A stretch of DNA of 64,000 nt, taken from NCBI GenBank assembly GCA_033961575.1, contig CM066737.1, forward strand, positions 66,484,771 through 66,548,770. Direction: 5' to 3'. The stretch comes from Aselliscus stoliczkanus (taxonomy: Eukaryota > Chordata > Mammalia > Chiroptera > Hipposideridae). The position numbers and the translations under genes were made by a program. This document shows positions 22,426 through 35,279 of this stretch, one piece after another. A model generated the notes under the pieces. That model did not search any database, was not told the DNA's origin, and saw only the letters and a program-made list of their open reading frames with translations. Every line of letters starts with the position of its first letter. Position 1 is the first letter of the stretch.

Positions 22426-23258
22426 GACGTCATCTCCCTAAAGAGTCTAGTGCCAACCTGGCACTATACATACTTATTATCATATTATTGACTATATTCC
22501 CTATACTTTACTTCATATCCCCATGACTAACTCCCAATTTGTACTCTTTCTAACCCCTTTACCTCTTTCACTCTACCCAGCAACATCCTCCCTTCTATCA
22601 CCGCAACAAATCGAGTAACACATCTGACACCATACATGGATATTACAATATTATTGAATATATCCCTTATGCTGTAACCTACATAGCCCTGAATACTTTG
22701 TAAAAACCAATTTGTACTTCTTAATCCCTTCCGCATTTTATTTTTTTATTATTATTTTTATTATTATTAGTTACAGATGTACAAAACAATGCAATAGTTA
22801 TTTTTTTCACCCCTTACAAAGTGACTCCCCCCTCCCACTCCTCTGCCCCCCCCAGCTGATGTCATACATATCTATTACAATTGCATTGACTCCATCCCCA
22901 CACTATATTCCACATCCCATGACTATATATGTGTTAAATTATAGTTGACCTATAATATTGTTCAGCGGCAGCTTTAGATGTACAGTGCGGTGGTAAGACC
23001 ATGACACCATCCATGAAGTGGTCTCCCTAAAAGGACATGCGTCCTCTGTTCCCCTAAAAACAAATATTTACAACCTTATTGATTATATTCCCTAAACTGT
23101 CTCTTCTGTCTCTGCAGTAGTATTGTAGTTATCAATTTATGTTGCCTCGTCCCTTCCCCTTCTCTCTCATGCCCATCCCCATCCCATCTAGCCCTCATCA
23201 GTTTTTTCTTTGTGTCTCTAAGACTTTTTCTGTTTACAATGCTCATTTATTCAGTTCT

Positions 23259-26200
23259 TTAGATTCCACATATAAGTGAGATCATATGGTATTTGTCTTT
23301 CTCTGACTGACTTATTTCACTTAACATAATGTTCTCTAGGTCCATCCATATCATTGCAAATGGTACGATTTCTTTCTTCTTTATAGTTGCTTAACATTCC
23401 ATTGTGTAAATGTACCACAGTTTCTTAATCCAGTCATCTACCGATGGGCATTTCAATTGTTTCCAAGTCTTGGCTATTGCAAATAGCCCTGCAATGAACA
23501 CAGGGGTGCATATATGTTTTCGAATTAGTGTCTTGGGTTTTTCAGGATAAATGCCTAGGAGTGGAATTGCTGGGTCAAAAGGTAGTTCCATTTCCAGTTT
23601 TTTGAGATACCTCCATACTGAATTCCGTAGTGGCTGCACCAATCTACAATCCCACCAACAGTGCAGCAGGGTTTCCTTTTCCCCACAGCCCTGCCAGCAT
23701 TTTTTGTTCGTTGATTTATTGATGATAGCCATTCTGACTGGAGTGAGGTGGTATCTCATTGTGGTTTTTATTTGCATTTCCTTAATGATCAGTGAGGTTG
23801 AACATTTTTTCATATGCCTGTTGGCCATCTGTATGTCCTCTTTAGAGAAATATCTCTTCATTTCCTCTGGCCATTTTTTAATTGGGTTGGGTTTTTATTG
23901 GTGTTGAGTTGCATGAGTGTTTTATAAATTTTAGATACAAACTCCTTATCAGATATATCATTGAAAAATATATTCTCCCAATCAGTAGGCTTCCTTTTTG
24001 TTTTATTGATGGTTTCCTTTGTTGTGAAAAAACTTTTAAGTTTGATATAATCCCATATGTTCATTTTTTCTTTTATGTCCCTTGACCTTGGGGATGTATC
24101 AGTAAAAATACTGCTCAGAGTAATGTCTGCAAATTTACTCCCTATATTTTCTTCTAGGAGTTTTATGGTTTCAGGTCTTACATTTAAGTCTTTAATCCAT
24201 TTTGAATTTGTTCTTGTATATGGCATAAGGAGGTGGTCCAGTTTCATTTTTTTGCAAGTGTCAGTCCAATTTTCCCAGCTCCATTTATTAAATAGACTAT
24301 CTTTACCCCAGTGTAAATTCTTGCTTCCCTTGTCATAAATTAACTGTCCATATATACATGGATTTATTTCTGTGTTCTCTGATCTGTTCCACTGGTCTAT
24401 GTGACTTTTTTTATGCCAGTACCATACTGTTTTTATTACTGTAGCCTTGCAGTATGTTTTGATGTCTGGTAGCATGATACCCCGACTTTGTTCTTATTTC
24501 TCAGGATTGCCGTGGCTATTTGGGGTCTTTTATGGTTCCATATAAATTTTAGGACTATATTTTCTATTTCTGTGAAAAATGCCCTTGGTAGTTTGATAGG
24601 AATTGCATTGAATCTATATATTGCTTTAGGCAATATGGACATTTTAACTATATTAATTCTTCCTATCCATGAGCATGGTAGGTGTTTCCATTTATTTGTA
24701 TCTTCTTCGATTTCTTTCTTCAGTGTCTTATAATTTTCTAAGTACAGATCTTTTACTTCTTTGGTTAAATTTATTCCTAGGTATTTTATAGTCCTTGAAG
24801 CAATTGTAAATTGGACAGTTTTCTCAATTTCTCCTTCCATTATTTTATTATTGGTATATGCAAATACCACTGATTTATGAACATTGATTTTATATCCTGC
24901 TACTTTACTGAATTCATCTATCAGTTCCAATAGTTTTTTGATGGAGTCTTTGGGGTTCTCTACATACAGTATCATGTCATCTGTATATAATGACAGTTTT
25001 ACTTCTTCCTTGCCAATTTGGATGCCTTTTATTTCTTTTTCTGGTCTGATTGCTGTGGCTAGAACTTCCAGAACTATGTTGAATAAAAGAGGAGAAAGTG
25101 GACATCCTTGTCTTGTTCCTGATTTTAAGGGGAATGGTTTTAGCTTTTCCCCATTGTATGATGTTAGCTGTAGGTGTATCATATATGGCCTTTATTATAC
25201 TGAGATATGATCCCTGTATACCCACTTTGGTAAGGGTTTTTAACAGAAATGGCTGTTGGATTTTCGAATGCTTTTTCTGCATCTATTGATATGACCATAT
25301 GATTTTTGTTTTTTATTTTGTTGATGTGCTGTATCACATTAATAGATCTATGGATGTTGTACCAGCCTTGCATACTAGGGATGAGACCCACATGATCATG
25401 ATGTATGATCTTCTTAATATATTGCTGAATGTTGTTTGCTAATATTTTATTGAGAATTTTTACATCTATGTTCATCCGTGATATAGGCCTGTAGTTTTCC
25501 TTTTTTGTGCTGTCTTTATCTGGTTTTAGAATCAGGGTGATAGTGGATACATAAAAAGTATTTGGGAGCCTTCCCTCCTTCTGGATTTTTTGGAATAGTT
25601 TGAGAAGAATAGGTGATAGTTCTTTTTTGAATGTTTGATAAAATTCACTTGTGAAGCCATCTGGTCCAGGGCTTTTGTTTGTTGGGAGCTTGTCGATTAC
25701 TGATTCAATTTCCTTGGTAGTAATCAGACAATTTAGGTTTTCTGTTTTCTTCTCCAGTTCGCTTTGGAAGGTTGTATGCTTCTAGAAAATTATCCATTTC
25801 TTCCAGATTGTCAAATTTGTTGGCATATAGTTGCTCATAGTAATTTGTTAAAATTTTTTGTATTTCTGTGATGTCTGTAGTCATTTCCCCTCTTTCATTC
25901 CTGATTTTTACTAATTTGAGTCCCCTCTCTCTTTTTTTTGATGAGTCTGGCTAGAGGTTTGTCAATTTTGTTTATCTTCTCAAAAAACCAGCTCTTGATT
26001 TCATTGATCTTTTGTATTGTTTTTCTGTTCTCTATATTGTTTATTTCCGCTCTACTTTTTATTATCTCCTTGCTTGTAGTCCCCTTTGGCTTCTTTTGCT
26101 GTTCTTTTTCCATTTCCCTGAGATGTAAGGATAACCTGTTGATTTGAGATTTTTCTTACTTCTTTAGGTAGGCCTGCAGTGCTATGAACTTCCCTCTTAG

Positions 26201-27065
26201 GACTGCTTTCGTTGCATCCCAGAGCTATTGGGTCGTGGTGTTTTCACTTTTGTTCGTCTTGAGGAGTCTCTTGATTTACTCCTTGATCTCATTTGTGACC
26301 CACTCACTATTTAGGAACATGTTCTTTAGCCTCCATTTATTTTTCAGCTTCCCGGATTTCTTCTTATAATTGACTTCTAGTTTTGTAGCATTGTGGTCAG
26401 AGAAGACACTTGAAATGATTTCAATCTTCTTAAATTTATTGAGACTTGTTTTGTGGCCTAACATGTGGTCTATCTTAGAAAATGTTCCATGTGCACTTGA
26501 AAAGAAGGTATATTCTGTAGCTTTGGGGTGAAATGCTCTGAAAATGTCTGTTAAATCCAGTTGGTTTAAGGTCACTGTTTCCGCATGATTTTCTGTCTGG
26601 AGGATCTGTCCATTGGTGACAGCGGGGTGTTGAAGTCCCCTACTATGATAGTGTTACTGTTGATTTCTGTCTTTATGTCTGACAATATCTGTTTTATATA
26701 TTTAGGAGCTCCTATGTTAGGTGCATAGATGTTTACTAGGGTTATGTCCTCTTTTGGATCGATCCCTTTATTATTATGAAGTGTCCTTGTTTGTCCTTTG
26801 TTATATTCTTCAATCTAAAGTCCATTTTATCTGATATAAGTATTGCTACTCCAACTTTTTTCCCAGTTCCATTTGTATGAAATATTTTACTCCAGCCCTT
26901 TACTTTCAGCCTGAATGAGTATGTTGATCTGAAGTGAGTCTCTTGTATACAGCATATGCTGGGGTCTTGCTTTCTTATCCATTCAGCCACCCTATGTCTT
27001 TTTATTGTAGCATTTAATCCATTTACATTTAATGTGATTATTGATAGGTGCATATTTATTGCCAT
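23259..27065 (-). pseudogene. Broken L1 ORF2 (copy alpha)
   Basis: Opens at 27065 with MAINMHLSIITLNVNGLNA, the start of the L1 apurinic-type endonuclease, with the QETH motif; an SDHNA motif lies near 26395. The reverse transcriptase is spread over several frames. [11 protein letters not shown] is present, but the catalytic YADD reads YTDD at 24976-24987. The zinc-knuckle-side C-terminus ends early (MEC then stop, near 23391), while the homologous stop lies at 23259. Many frameshifts divide it. Confidence 0.88.
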
Positions 27066-27117
27066 TTTGTTATTTGTGTTCCTAGTCTTTCTTAGTTAGG
27101 TTGTTTTTCTCTTCTGC

Positions 27118-27992
27118 TTAAAGAAGCCCTTTCAACATTTCCTGCAAAGCTGGCTTGATGGTAATGAATTCCCTTAACTTATTCTTTTCTGGAAAGCTCT
27201 GTATCTCTCCTTCAATTTTAATGATAACCTTGCTGGATACAGCAATATGGGTTGTAGGCCTTTATTTTTCATCACCTTGAAAACCTCTTGCCACTCCCTT
27301 CTGGCCTGCAGAGTTTCTGTAGAAAAGTTAGCTGATAATCTTATGGGGGTACCCTTGTAAGTAACTTGGTGCCTTTCCCTTGCTGCTTTAAGGATTCCAT
27401 CTTTGTCCTTAACTCTTGCCATTTTCACTATAATGTGTCTTGGTGTGGGCCTGTTTGGGATCATCTTTGTTGGAACTCTCTGCACTTCCAGGGACAGTAT
27501 TTCACTGTCCTTTGCCAGGTTAGGGAAGTTTTCAGACATTATTACTTTAAATATGTTCTCAATCCCGTGCTCCCTCTCTTCTCCTTCTGGTATTCTAGTG
27601 ATCCGTGAGTTATTTCAATTGATGTTGTCTCCCAGCTCTCTTAAACTATTTTCAATGTTTTTCATTCTTTATTCTTTTTGTTGTTCTGCTTGGGTGATCT
27701 CTGCTATTTTGTCTTCTAAGTCACTGATTCGATTTTCTGCTTCATCCAATCTGCTAGTGATTCCATCAAGTTTGTTATTTAATTCAGTAATTGTGTTCTT
27801 AAGTTCTAGCTGGTTGCTTTTCATGATTTCTCTATCCTTCTTTATATTTTCATTAATTTCCTTGAACATTCTAGTAATCAGTGTTCTGAACTCTGTCTCC
27901 AATAGATTGTTTACATCTACTTCCTCTAGTTCCATTGATTCAGGAAGTTTCTTCTGTTCTTTTATTTGGGGTGTGTTTCTTTGTCTCCCCAT
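27118..27992 (-). pseudogene. Broken L1 ORF1 (copy alpha)
   Basis: Starts MGRQRNTPQIKEQKKLPE at 27992 and by homology ends at the TAA at 27118. It would encode the L1 ORF1 RNA-binding chaperone: coiled coil (KSNQLELKNTITELNNKLDG), RNA-recognition fold (RHIIVKMA) and C-terminal domain. It is broken by an in-frame stop after AEQQKE (just below 27669) and by frameshifts, one of them late (after ARLSLK). Confidence 0.88.
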
Positions 27993-30412
27993 TCTGGCTT
28001 ACTCTTAGTGTTTGCTTCAATATAACAGATAGATCCCCTTGTTCTCTCAGTCTTTTCTTTGTGGACTTATATAGTATGTGTCCTTTATATTTGAATTACT
28101 CAGTCTCCCTATTCTCCTGTGCATGTATTTATCTGAGGTGTTCTTTGTGTTGTGTGTCCTCACCTGTTGAACTTTTAGTTTTGGTTACTTTTGGCTTGTC
28201 AGTAGGTGGGATTGACTCCCAGACTCATTATCTGTGAGGATCAGCAGTGTCCACAGTTTATGAGCTGCTGTAATAGGGTTGACCACTCTGATGAGACTTG
28301 GACCCTTTGGGTCCTCATACCTGTCACAACTTCCTTTTGGGTGTGACTCTTGTATGTCAAACCCAGAAATGCTCTGGTTTTATCTAAAGTTGGCCTCCAG
28401 GTATGATGATTCTTGTGTCTGTTTGTTTGGACCCAGTGCTACAGAGTGATTTTAGAGCAAAACACGTCAACAAGAACAACCTCCGCAGCCACCAAAGGAA
28501 ACCAAATGCTCTCACATGTTAAAAAAAAAACAACAACCATCAATCTACAGTCAACTTGTACAGAAATATCAAACACACAAAATAAGAAAACAAACAGAAA
28601 CAAAACAATAACCACACACACAAATAGAACAGAAGAGGAAACAAAATAAAATATAATACCATAAAATAAATAATAGAAAAAACATGAGAAACCGAATAGC
28701 TATACCAAAAAATCAAAATCAAAATTAAAAATTTTAAAATTTAAAAAAATTAAAAATAAAAATAAATAAATAAAATAAAATTTGCAGAAAAAAGGAAAGG
28801 AGGAAAAATATAGCAGTGAGAAGAATGAATAAAAGAAGGGACAAAGTGAGGGTGGGGAAAAAAAAGAAAAGAAAGAAAAATAAAAATATATATATTTTTC
28901 TACACACCCATATATATGGACATATTCACCTATATACACCCATATATATGCTTATATTAAAAACTAGAAAATGATAATAATGAAATAGTAATAAAAACCA
29001 AAAACAACCAAGATAAGCAACCAATAAAGGGGGAAAAACAAACAAACAAACAAATAAGCAAACAAACAAAACCCGTACTGCTCTTGGCTAAAGTCCACCA
29101 AGCTCTCTTCAGTTCGTCCTCTGCTGTACAAGAATTCCTGTGCGTCTTTTGGGAACAGAGTAGGCCACCTGATGCCTAGTGTGATCCTGGCACTGGAGGT
29201 TTGCTGTATTTGAGTGTGGTTGTGACATGTGATTGGTAGTTTTTACAAAGTCACTGCCATTTTGCTTTCGCCTGTCCCAAGGCAGTCTGCACCCCCAAAG
29301 GCTCAATGAGTGTCTTTGGGCACCCTTTCCGTTGACAGCTGTGGAGAATGAGAGCTCCTCATTGCCAAAAGCCAGCTGCCAGGAGTCTGCCAGCAGCTGA
29401 ACCTGCCCTGTCTCCTTAGCCTTGCATAAAGGTCGGGGTAAGATAGGTAGTCTCACTCTGCAGCCTCTTCTGGTGCAGAAATTCTGGACCTCCTGCAGGT
29501 AGGAATACCTCTGTAGTCTGCCCCTGCTGCTCCCTTCAGGGGTCAGTTTAAGACTCTGGCTTGGCGGGGGCCAAAGTTTGTGGGAGTGGGTGGGTTATTG
29601 TTTTTTTGTTTTTTTGTTTTCTGTTCAAGAATGGAGAAAAAGAATGAAAAAAAAAGACACAATTCCAACACTGTTTTGAGCTAAAGCCTTTGTCTCATAT
29701 GCTTCAGCAGAACTCCTGCTGCTCTCCCAAAGGGGCTGCCAGGGTTTAGGGGACTGTGCACACCCTGTCACGTGGCTGAGATCCCGCTCCATCTCTTGGG
29801 GACCTGCGTCTCCATCCAGCGGGCTGTGTCTCCGCGCGTGAGTATTCTTTCTTCCCCTGCTCGCCTGGTTTCAGGCTTCTTCCCCAGAGCCCACACTCTG
29901 AGCTGCTCTTGCTGCGCTCCGCAGGACCCGGTGGGTACAGAGTAATCCCTGAACCGGGAGGGTGCAGGGATTGATCTTGCCCTGTCGCTGCCGGGCTCTG
30001 CACCCTGCTTCCTGGGAACGGGGGAGTGGCGGGTGCAGCTCCTACCTCTGCATGCTCGTCTCGCCTCTCTCCTCCCCCACTCTTCCGGCCTGAGGCTTCT
30101 TCCTCAGACTGCGGACCCTCACGCCCCTGCTGTACTCTAGGCCTGCCTTGGGGCGCAGGAAGCGAGCAGTGGGAACACTCACTGATCTGCTCTCAGCAGC
30201 TGCGGGTGTGGGCTGCACCTCACGTGTCTCACCGCCTTCTTCCCCTACTCGCCCGGCCTGACCACCTTCCAGCAATCGTTGTGTGAAACTCTTAGTTGCT
30301 CTCTGTGATGAGTAGACGTCTCTTTGAAGCGTTACAGGAGTTCAAATTGCAGATATTTCCTGGGGAGAATTCAGGGTGCCCTCCTCACAGCCGCCATCTT
30401 GCCTCCCAATCT
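27993..30412 (-). promoter_or_regulatory. L1 5'UTR with a single 195-bp unit (copy alpha)
   Basis: The 2.4-kb L1 leader. From ORF1 outward it holds about 0.5 kb of normal sequence, a 0.55-kb stretch that is T-rich on the L1 sense strand (28530-29080, A-rich on plus), a GC-richer 0.6-kb part, one copy of the unit that is tandem in copy beta (starting at CCTGCTGCTC, 29715), and a terminal 0.5-kb CpG-containing part. L1 leaders carry an RNA polymerase II promoter; that role is inferred here. Confidence 0.7.
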
Positions 30413-30839
30413 CCCTTTCTCATTTTAACCCACATCCCCAAACCCCCTCCCATCCAGAAACCATCAAAATATTTTCTGTACCTATGAATTTATTTCTGTT
30501 TTTTGTTCATTTATTTTGTTCTTTAAATATCATATATAAATGAATTCACATTGCATTTGTCTTTCTCTGTCTTACATACTCCGCTAAGCACAATACCTTC
30601 CAGGTTGATCCATGCCACCGCAGATGGCAAGAACACATTCCCATCCATGGCCAAACAGTATTTCATTTTATATATGTGCTACCCTCCTCTTAATCCATTC
30701 TTCCATCGACACCAGGCTGCCTCCACCTCTTGGCCATTGTAAACAATACTGCAATGAACATATGGATGCACAGGTCCCCTTAAAGTAGCATTTTGGGTTT
30801 CTTCAGACAAATACCCAAAAGTGGGATTACTGAGTTCTA

Positions 30840-32059
30840 CTTTGTCTCTTGTTATTCTTTGTCTCTTGTTATAGCCTTTGTTTCAAAATCTATTTTGGCT
30901 GGTATAAGTATTGCTACTCCAGTTTTCCCGTTTTTTGTTTTCAGTTCCATTTACATAAAATACCTGCTTCCATCCCTTTACTTTCCACCTGTGTGTGTCT
31001 TTTGATCTGAAATGAGACTCTTGCAGGCAGCATATGTAAGGGTTTTGTTTTCTTATCCATTCAGTCCTCCTATGTCTTTTGAGTGGAGCATTTAATCCAT
31101 TTACATCTAAAGTAATTGTTGATAGATATGTAGCTATTAACATTTTATTATTCATAATATTGATTTTTTTTTCCATCTTAAAGAAGTCTCTCTAACATCC
31201 TTGAAAAACTGGTTTGGTGTTCATGAACTCCTTTAGTTTTTTCTTGTCTGTGTAGTTCTTCCATTTCAAATGACAACCTTGCTGGGTAGAGTAAACTTGG
31301 TTATAGGTCCTTGCTTTTCATCACGTTGAATATTTTGTGCCAATCCTTTCTGGCTTGAAACATTTCTGTTGAGAAATTAGCTGACAATCTTAAGTGAGCT
31401 CCCTTATAAATTACTAGTTTTCTTTTTCTTGCTGCTTGTAATATTCTTTCTTTGTCTTTACCCTTTGCCATTTTAATTATAATTGTCTTGGTGTGGACCT
31501 GTTTGGGTTCATCTTGTTTGGGACTCTCTGTGGTTTCTGGACTTTTATGTCTATTTCCTTCACCAGGTTAGGAAAGTTTTCAGTCATTATTTATTCAAAT
31601 AGGTTCTCAATCCCTTGCCCCCTCTCTTCTCCTTCTGGTATCCCTATGATGTGAATGTTGTTATGATTGATGGTGTCCCAGAGGTCTCTTAAACTATCCT
31701 CATTTTTTTTGGATTCTTTTTTCTTTTTGCTGTTCCAGCTCGGTATTTTCTGCTATCTTGTCTTCCAAATTGCTGATTCAGTTCTCTGCTTTAGCTAGTC
31801 TTCTGGTGATTCCTTCTAGTGCATTCTTCATTTCAGTTATTGTATTCTTCACTTCTGACTGGTTCTTTTTAATGGGTTCTATGTCCTTTTTTATGCCTGC
31901 TATCTCTTTGTTGACGTTCTTGCTAAGTTCCTTGAGCATCCTTATAACCATTGTTTAGAACTCTGTCTCTGGTATATTGTTGGTCTCCATTTTGTTTAGT
32001 TCTTTTACTGGAGTTTTCTCCTGCTCTTTCATTTGGAACATATTTCTTTGTTTCCTCAT
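30840..32059 (-). pseudogene. ORF1 and ORF2 N-terminal remnants of the old ORF2-deleted L1
   Basis: ORF1 begins at 32059 (minus-strand ATG followed by GAGGAAACAAAG) and is broken. After a short gap ORF2 begins at 31143 with MLIATYLSTITLDVNGLNAP and shows the QESH variant of the endonuclease QETH motif, then ends near 30840, where the sequence jumps to the ORF2 C-terminal region. At the junction TTTGTCTCTTGTTAT is directly repeated, a possible deletion footprint. Confidence 0.75.
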
Positions 32060-33577
32060 TTTGTTGCCTCTCTGTTTGTTTCTATCTATGTATTAGGTAC
32101 ATCTTCTACGTCTCCCAGTCTTGGTCATGTGGCATTATGTAGTAGGTGCCCTGTGGGGGCCTGGCACAGTCTCCCTGGTCTCCTGCACTGGGTCCTTCAG
32201 GAGCATCCCTTGTGTAGGTTCTGTGTGCCCTCCTGTTATAGTTGAGCCTTGATGACTACTGGCACATCAGTGAGTGTCATTGGCCCTCAGGTTGATTAGC
32301 TATGGGGTTTGGCTACATCCACAGCTTATGGGCTTCTGAGTGGGGTTTGCTCCAGCAGGCTCTGTTGCCTGTTGAGGCCACTGTTTGTGTGTGCCTATTT
32401 TGGGGCTAGCTGGGCAGTGCTCTGTTGTGCTCTGAAGCCAACCTTCAAGTATATTGATTTTGTGGCCTCTTGGGAGGGGCTCCAATGCAGGTCCAAGTCA
32501 CCCACTGCCTAGGACTAGCCAAGGATGATCTGGTAGGACCTACAAAATGATCTGTGGTTGTTCACTGCATATGCTAAATTTGGAGGCTCATAGGAGAGGC
32601 CATGCTACCTCCAGTAGTGGGCCTGGGGTAGCTCTGCAGGAATCCAGGATTGATGCCACCTTCTAGCTCCCTTAAGATTCAGCCACTGATAAAGCCTCAT
32701 GTGGTACACAAGTTGGGTGATGCAAGGGTTCCAGGGAGTCATTAGAGTGGGAAGACTTGTGGTCACCAGGTTAGACTTTTGTTTGGTACCAGTGATGAGC
32801 CTGGAGCTACTCAGCAAAAGTCTCAGCACATTAAGGCCAGTGGCCATCCACCTGGATTCCACAGATGCTGATAGTTCTCCAAAAAAAGAATTGGGGAGTT
32901 GTGTTGGGCAGGGTCACAGTGGACCAATTCAGATTCATATTTGGCCATGGGATGGGGGGAGGACTCAACACATGAAAGATAGTGCCTGCCTGCTAGCTGC
33001 ATGGTAGGAGGACCCATCACAGGGAAAACAGCAACTGTCCTCCAGCCCTTGACATAAAGCCACACACCTCTGTGCCCCGTATGCCTGCTACGCCCCCAAA
33101 GTTATTGTCCCTCCACCAGAGCCCAGGGTGAATGCAGGAGGGTGAGTGAGTCTCTGTGTGGGCCGTTTAAGAGGACGTCTGGGTTTCCTGCAGCCTTCTG
33201 TCGCACCTGGATGGTCAGAATCCTCACTGTTTTTCACAGTTAGGTATTGTGGGGGCTCCTGTTCCTGGTACCAGTACTCCTGGCTGGGGAACCTGGTGTG
33301 AGGCTGGGATACCTTGCTCTTCTGTGGGAAACCTCTGTGGCTGAGATATCCCTCCCAATTTTCATTTGCTACACGGAGTTTTGGGGCCTGTTTCATGACT
33401 CCACCCCTCCTACCAGTCTCAACATGGCTTCTTATTTATATCCTTAGTTATAAACCTTCTGTTCAGCCAGACTTCAGATGGTTCTACAGGTGGGTTCTCT
33501 ATAATTTACTTGTACTTTTAATGTATTCATGGAAGGAAGCATGCACAGTGTTTATCTACTCCACCATATTTGGAAAA

Positions 33578-34310
33578 GGACTCCAGAATATTTTTATACT
33601 CCAAAAAGAAACCACCAACACTAATAGTCAATTCACTTTTTTGCACCTTCCCCGAGTCCTGGCAACCATTAATCTACTTTCTGTCTCTATGGATATACCT
33701 GTTCTGAACATTTCATATAAATACTGTTATGTAATATGCAGCCTTCTGTTGTGGTTTCTCTCAATTTGCATAATGTTTTTGAGGTTCATTCATGTTGCAA
33801 CATGTTTCAGCACATTTGCCTTAATGGTCGAACGATATCCCACTATATGGATCTACCATATTCTGTTTTCCATGTACATTTGGGTTGCTTCTACTTTTTG
33901 GCATTTATGAATAATGCTGTGTATGAAATTTTGCATGAACATATTTCATAAATTTGGAGCAGTTTACCTAGCAGTGGTATTGTTGGTTCATATGATAGAA
34001 CAATGTTTAACTTGAGAAATTGTGATCACTTTTTCACATAGTCTGTGCTATTTTATTTTCACATCAGCTTATATAAGAGTTCGATTTTCTCTACATCCTT
34101 GCCAACACATTTTATCATCTATTTTTCTGAATATAGCCATCCTGGTGTTTGTGAAATGGTATCTTATTATAGTTTTAATTTGCATTTTCCTCTTGACTAA
34201 TGATGTTCAGCAGCATCTTTTGCCTTTATGAGTCACTTGTACACCTTCTTTGGAGAAATGTCTATTCAAATATTTGCCCATTTTAAGTTTATTATTGGTT
34301 TTATTTTACC
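33578..34310 (-). mobile_element. Old L1 3' fragment
   Basis: The plus strand reads as reversed L1 3' sequence: ACTTTCTGTCTCTATGGATA, GTTCATTCATGTTGCAACAT and TTTGGAGAAATGTCTATTCA. It is of an older L1M type than the neighbouring copies and has no open frame. Confidence 0.75.
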
Positions 34311-34318
34311 TTTGTTTT

Positions 34319-34319
<1 letters not shown>

Positions 34320-34350
<31 letters not shown>

Positions 34351-34365
34351 TGTGTGTGTGTGTGT
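34320..34365 (+). repeat. (TG)n microsatellite
   Basis: About 22 TG units with one interruption, directly outside the left arm of the mariner palindrome. Its inverted counterpart is the (CA)n run at 35376-35397. Confidence 0.95.
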
Positions 34366-34415
34366 ATGGGGTGATAAAAAAATAGTGAATTTTTAAATTA
34401 AAAAATTTATTACAG

Positions 34416-34520
34416 GTCCAGCCGAGTGGCGCGGTGGTTAAGCGCTGGCTTGGGAACCCAGCGGCCCCGGTTCGGTCCCACATATGAGGGCCAATGACAC
34501 TGTCCTCCAAAAAAAAAAAT
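34416..34520 (+). mobile_element. Short tRNA-derived SINE, family A
   Basis: Plus-strand family A copy inside the left arm of the mariner palindrome, with a perfect 11-bp target-site duplication ATTTATTACAG at 34405-34415 and 34521-34531. It is therefore younger than the palindrome. Confidence 0.93.
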
Positions 34521-34578
34521 ATTTATTACAGTAAAAGACACATTACCATTAACCCCCCTCAAAATACTTGCTGTCGCT

Positions 34579-34815
34579 TCAAACATACTTATACCATGTT
34601 TCTTGCCACCTTCTGAAGCAGTTCTGGAAGTTCTCTTTCATGAGTGTCTTTAATTGTGCTGTCATGGCTGCCTCAATGTCCTGAATCATTTTGACTATGG
34701 GGAAGAGCCTTAAGTTGCATGGTGCCAGATCTGGTGAACAAGGTGGATGGGGACACATCATAATGATTTATTTGACAGAAATTGCCATATCAGAAGCGAT
34801 GTGTTACACAGAACA
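34579..34815 (-). pseudogene. Mariner transposase C-terminal remnant, left arm
   Basis: The minus strand encodes HPPCSPDLAPCNLRLFP, where the third catalytic aspartate of the mariner D34D triad has become N, followed by QDIEAAMTAQLKTLMKENFQ and NCFRRWQETW. The stretch after the LFP motif is shortened relative to the right arm. Part of a transposase; not functional. Confidence 0.8.
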
Positions 34816-35081
34816 TTGTCATGATTTTAAAGCACACTTTAAAACACACCTTCTCTCAACTGTAGCTCACTCCCAACTTCACTGAACAAGTTAAAATTTG
34901 TTGCACACTGTTATCTAAGGTTTGACATGCTACTTTCCATATTAAAGATCCCTGCCTTTCCATTGGATGGCACTCAGCTGCAGCATTCACCATATTTCTT
35001 GATCACAATGGAAAGACTCTGTGTCACACATCACTTCCGGTATGGCAATTTCTGTCAAATAAAAACATTCCAGTGTGTACT

Positions 35082-35279
35082 CATCCACCTTATTCACCAG
35101 ATCTGGCACCTTGTGATTACTGGCTCTTCCCCAAAGTCAAAATGACCATGAAAGGTAAACATTTTGAATCGATTCAGGACATCGAAGCAGCCAAAACAGT
35201 GCAACTAACGACACTCCCATAAAAGGACTTCCAGAACTGCTTCAGAAAGTGACCTGAACAATGGGATAAGTGTGTTTGA
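35082..35279 (+). pseudogene. Mariner transposase C-terminal remnant, right arm
   Basis: The plus strand encodes HPPYSPDLAPCDYWLFPKVK with the third catalytic aspartate kept, then GKHFESIQDIEAA and DFQNCFRK, with two internal stops. It is the inverted partner of 34579-34815, and a different mariner family from the remnant at 10.2-10.7 kb. Confidence 0.8.

Larger units (their letters stand above)
22741..30412 (-). mobile_element. Full-length L1 element (copy alpha)
   Basis: A 7.7-kb minus-strand L1 with 5'UTR (27993-30412), ORF1, ORF2 and 3'UTR. The 5' end reads as a CAAGATGGCGGCTGTGAGGA start on the minus strand. Flanks CCCTTCCGCATTTTA (22726-22740) and CCCTTTCTCATTTTA (30413-30427) are the target-site duplication with two differences. 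It split an older L1 3'UTR. All reading frames are broken, so the copy is inactive. It is collinear with the copy at 45.9-54.1 kb except that the latter has about three more 195-bp 5'UTR units. Confidence 0.93.
21835..33577 (-). mobile_element. Old ORF2-deleted L1/HAL1-lineage element, heavily interrupted
   Basis: One old minus-strand element reassembles from separated pieces: 3'UTR at 21835-21915, more 3'UTR at 22426-22740, ORF2 C-terminus at 30413-30838, ORF2 N-terminus at 30840-31143, ORF1 at about 31186-32059 and 5'UTR to 33577. The gaps are a dimeric SINE (21917-22425) and a full-length L1 (22741-30412). Inside the element ORF2 jumps from the endonuclease start directly to its C-terminal end near 30838, so the reverse-transcriptase core is missing. 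The 5'UTR is collinear with the HAL1-like elements, including AAGGATATA and AGGAGGGG near the start. Confidence 0.65.
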
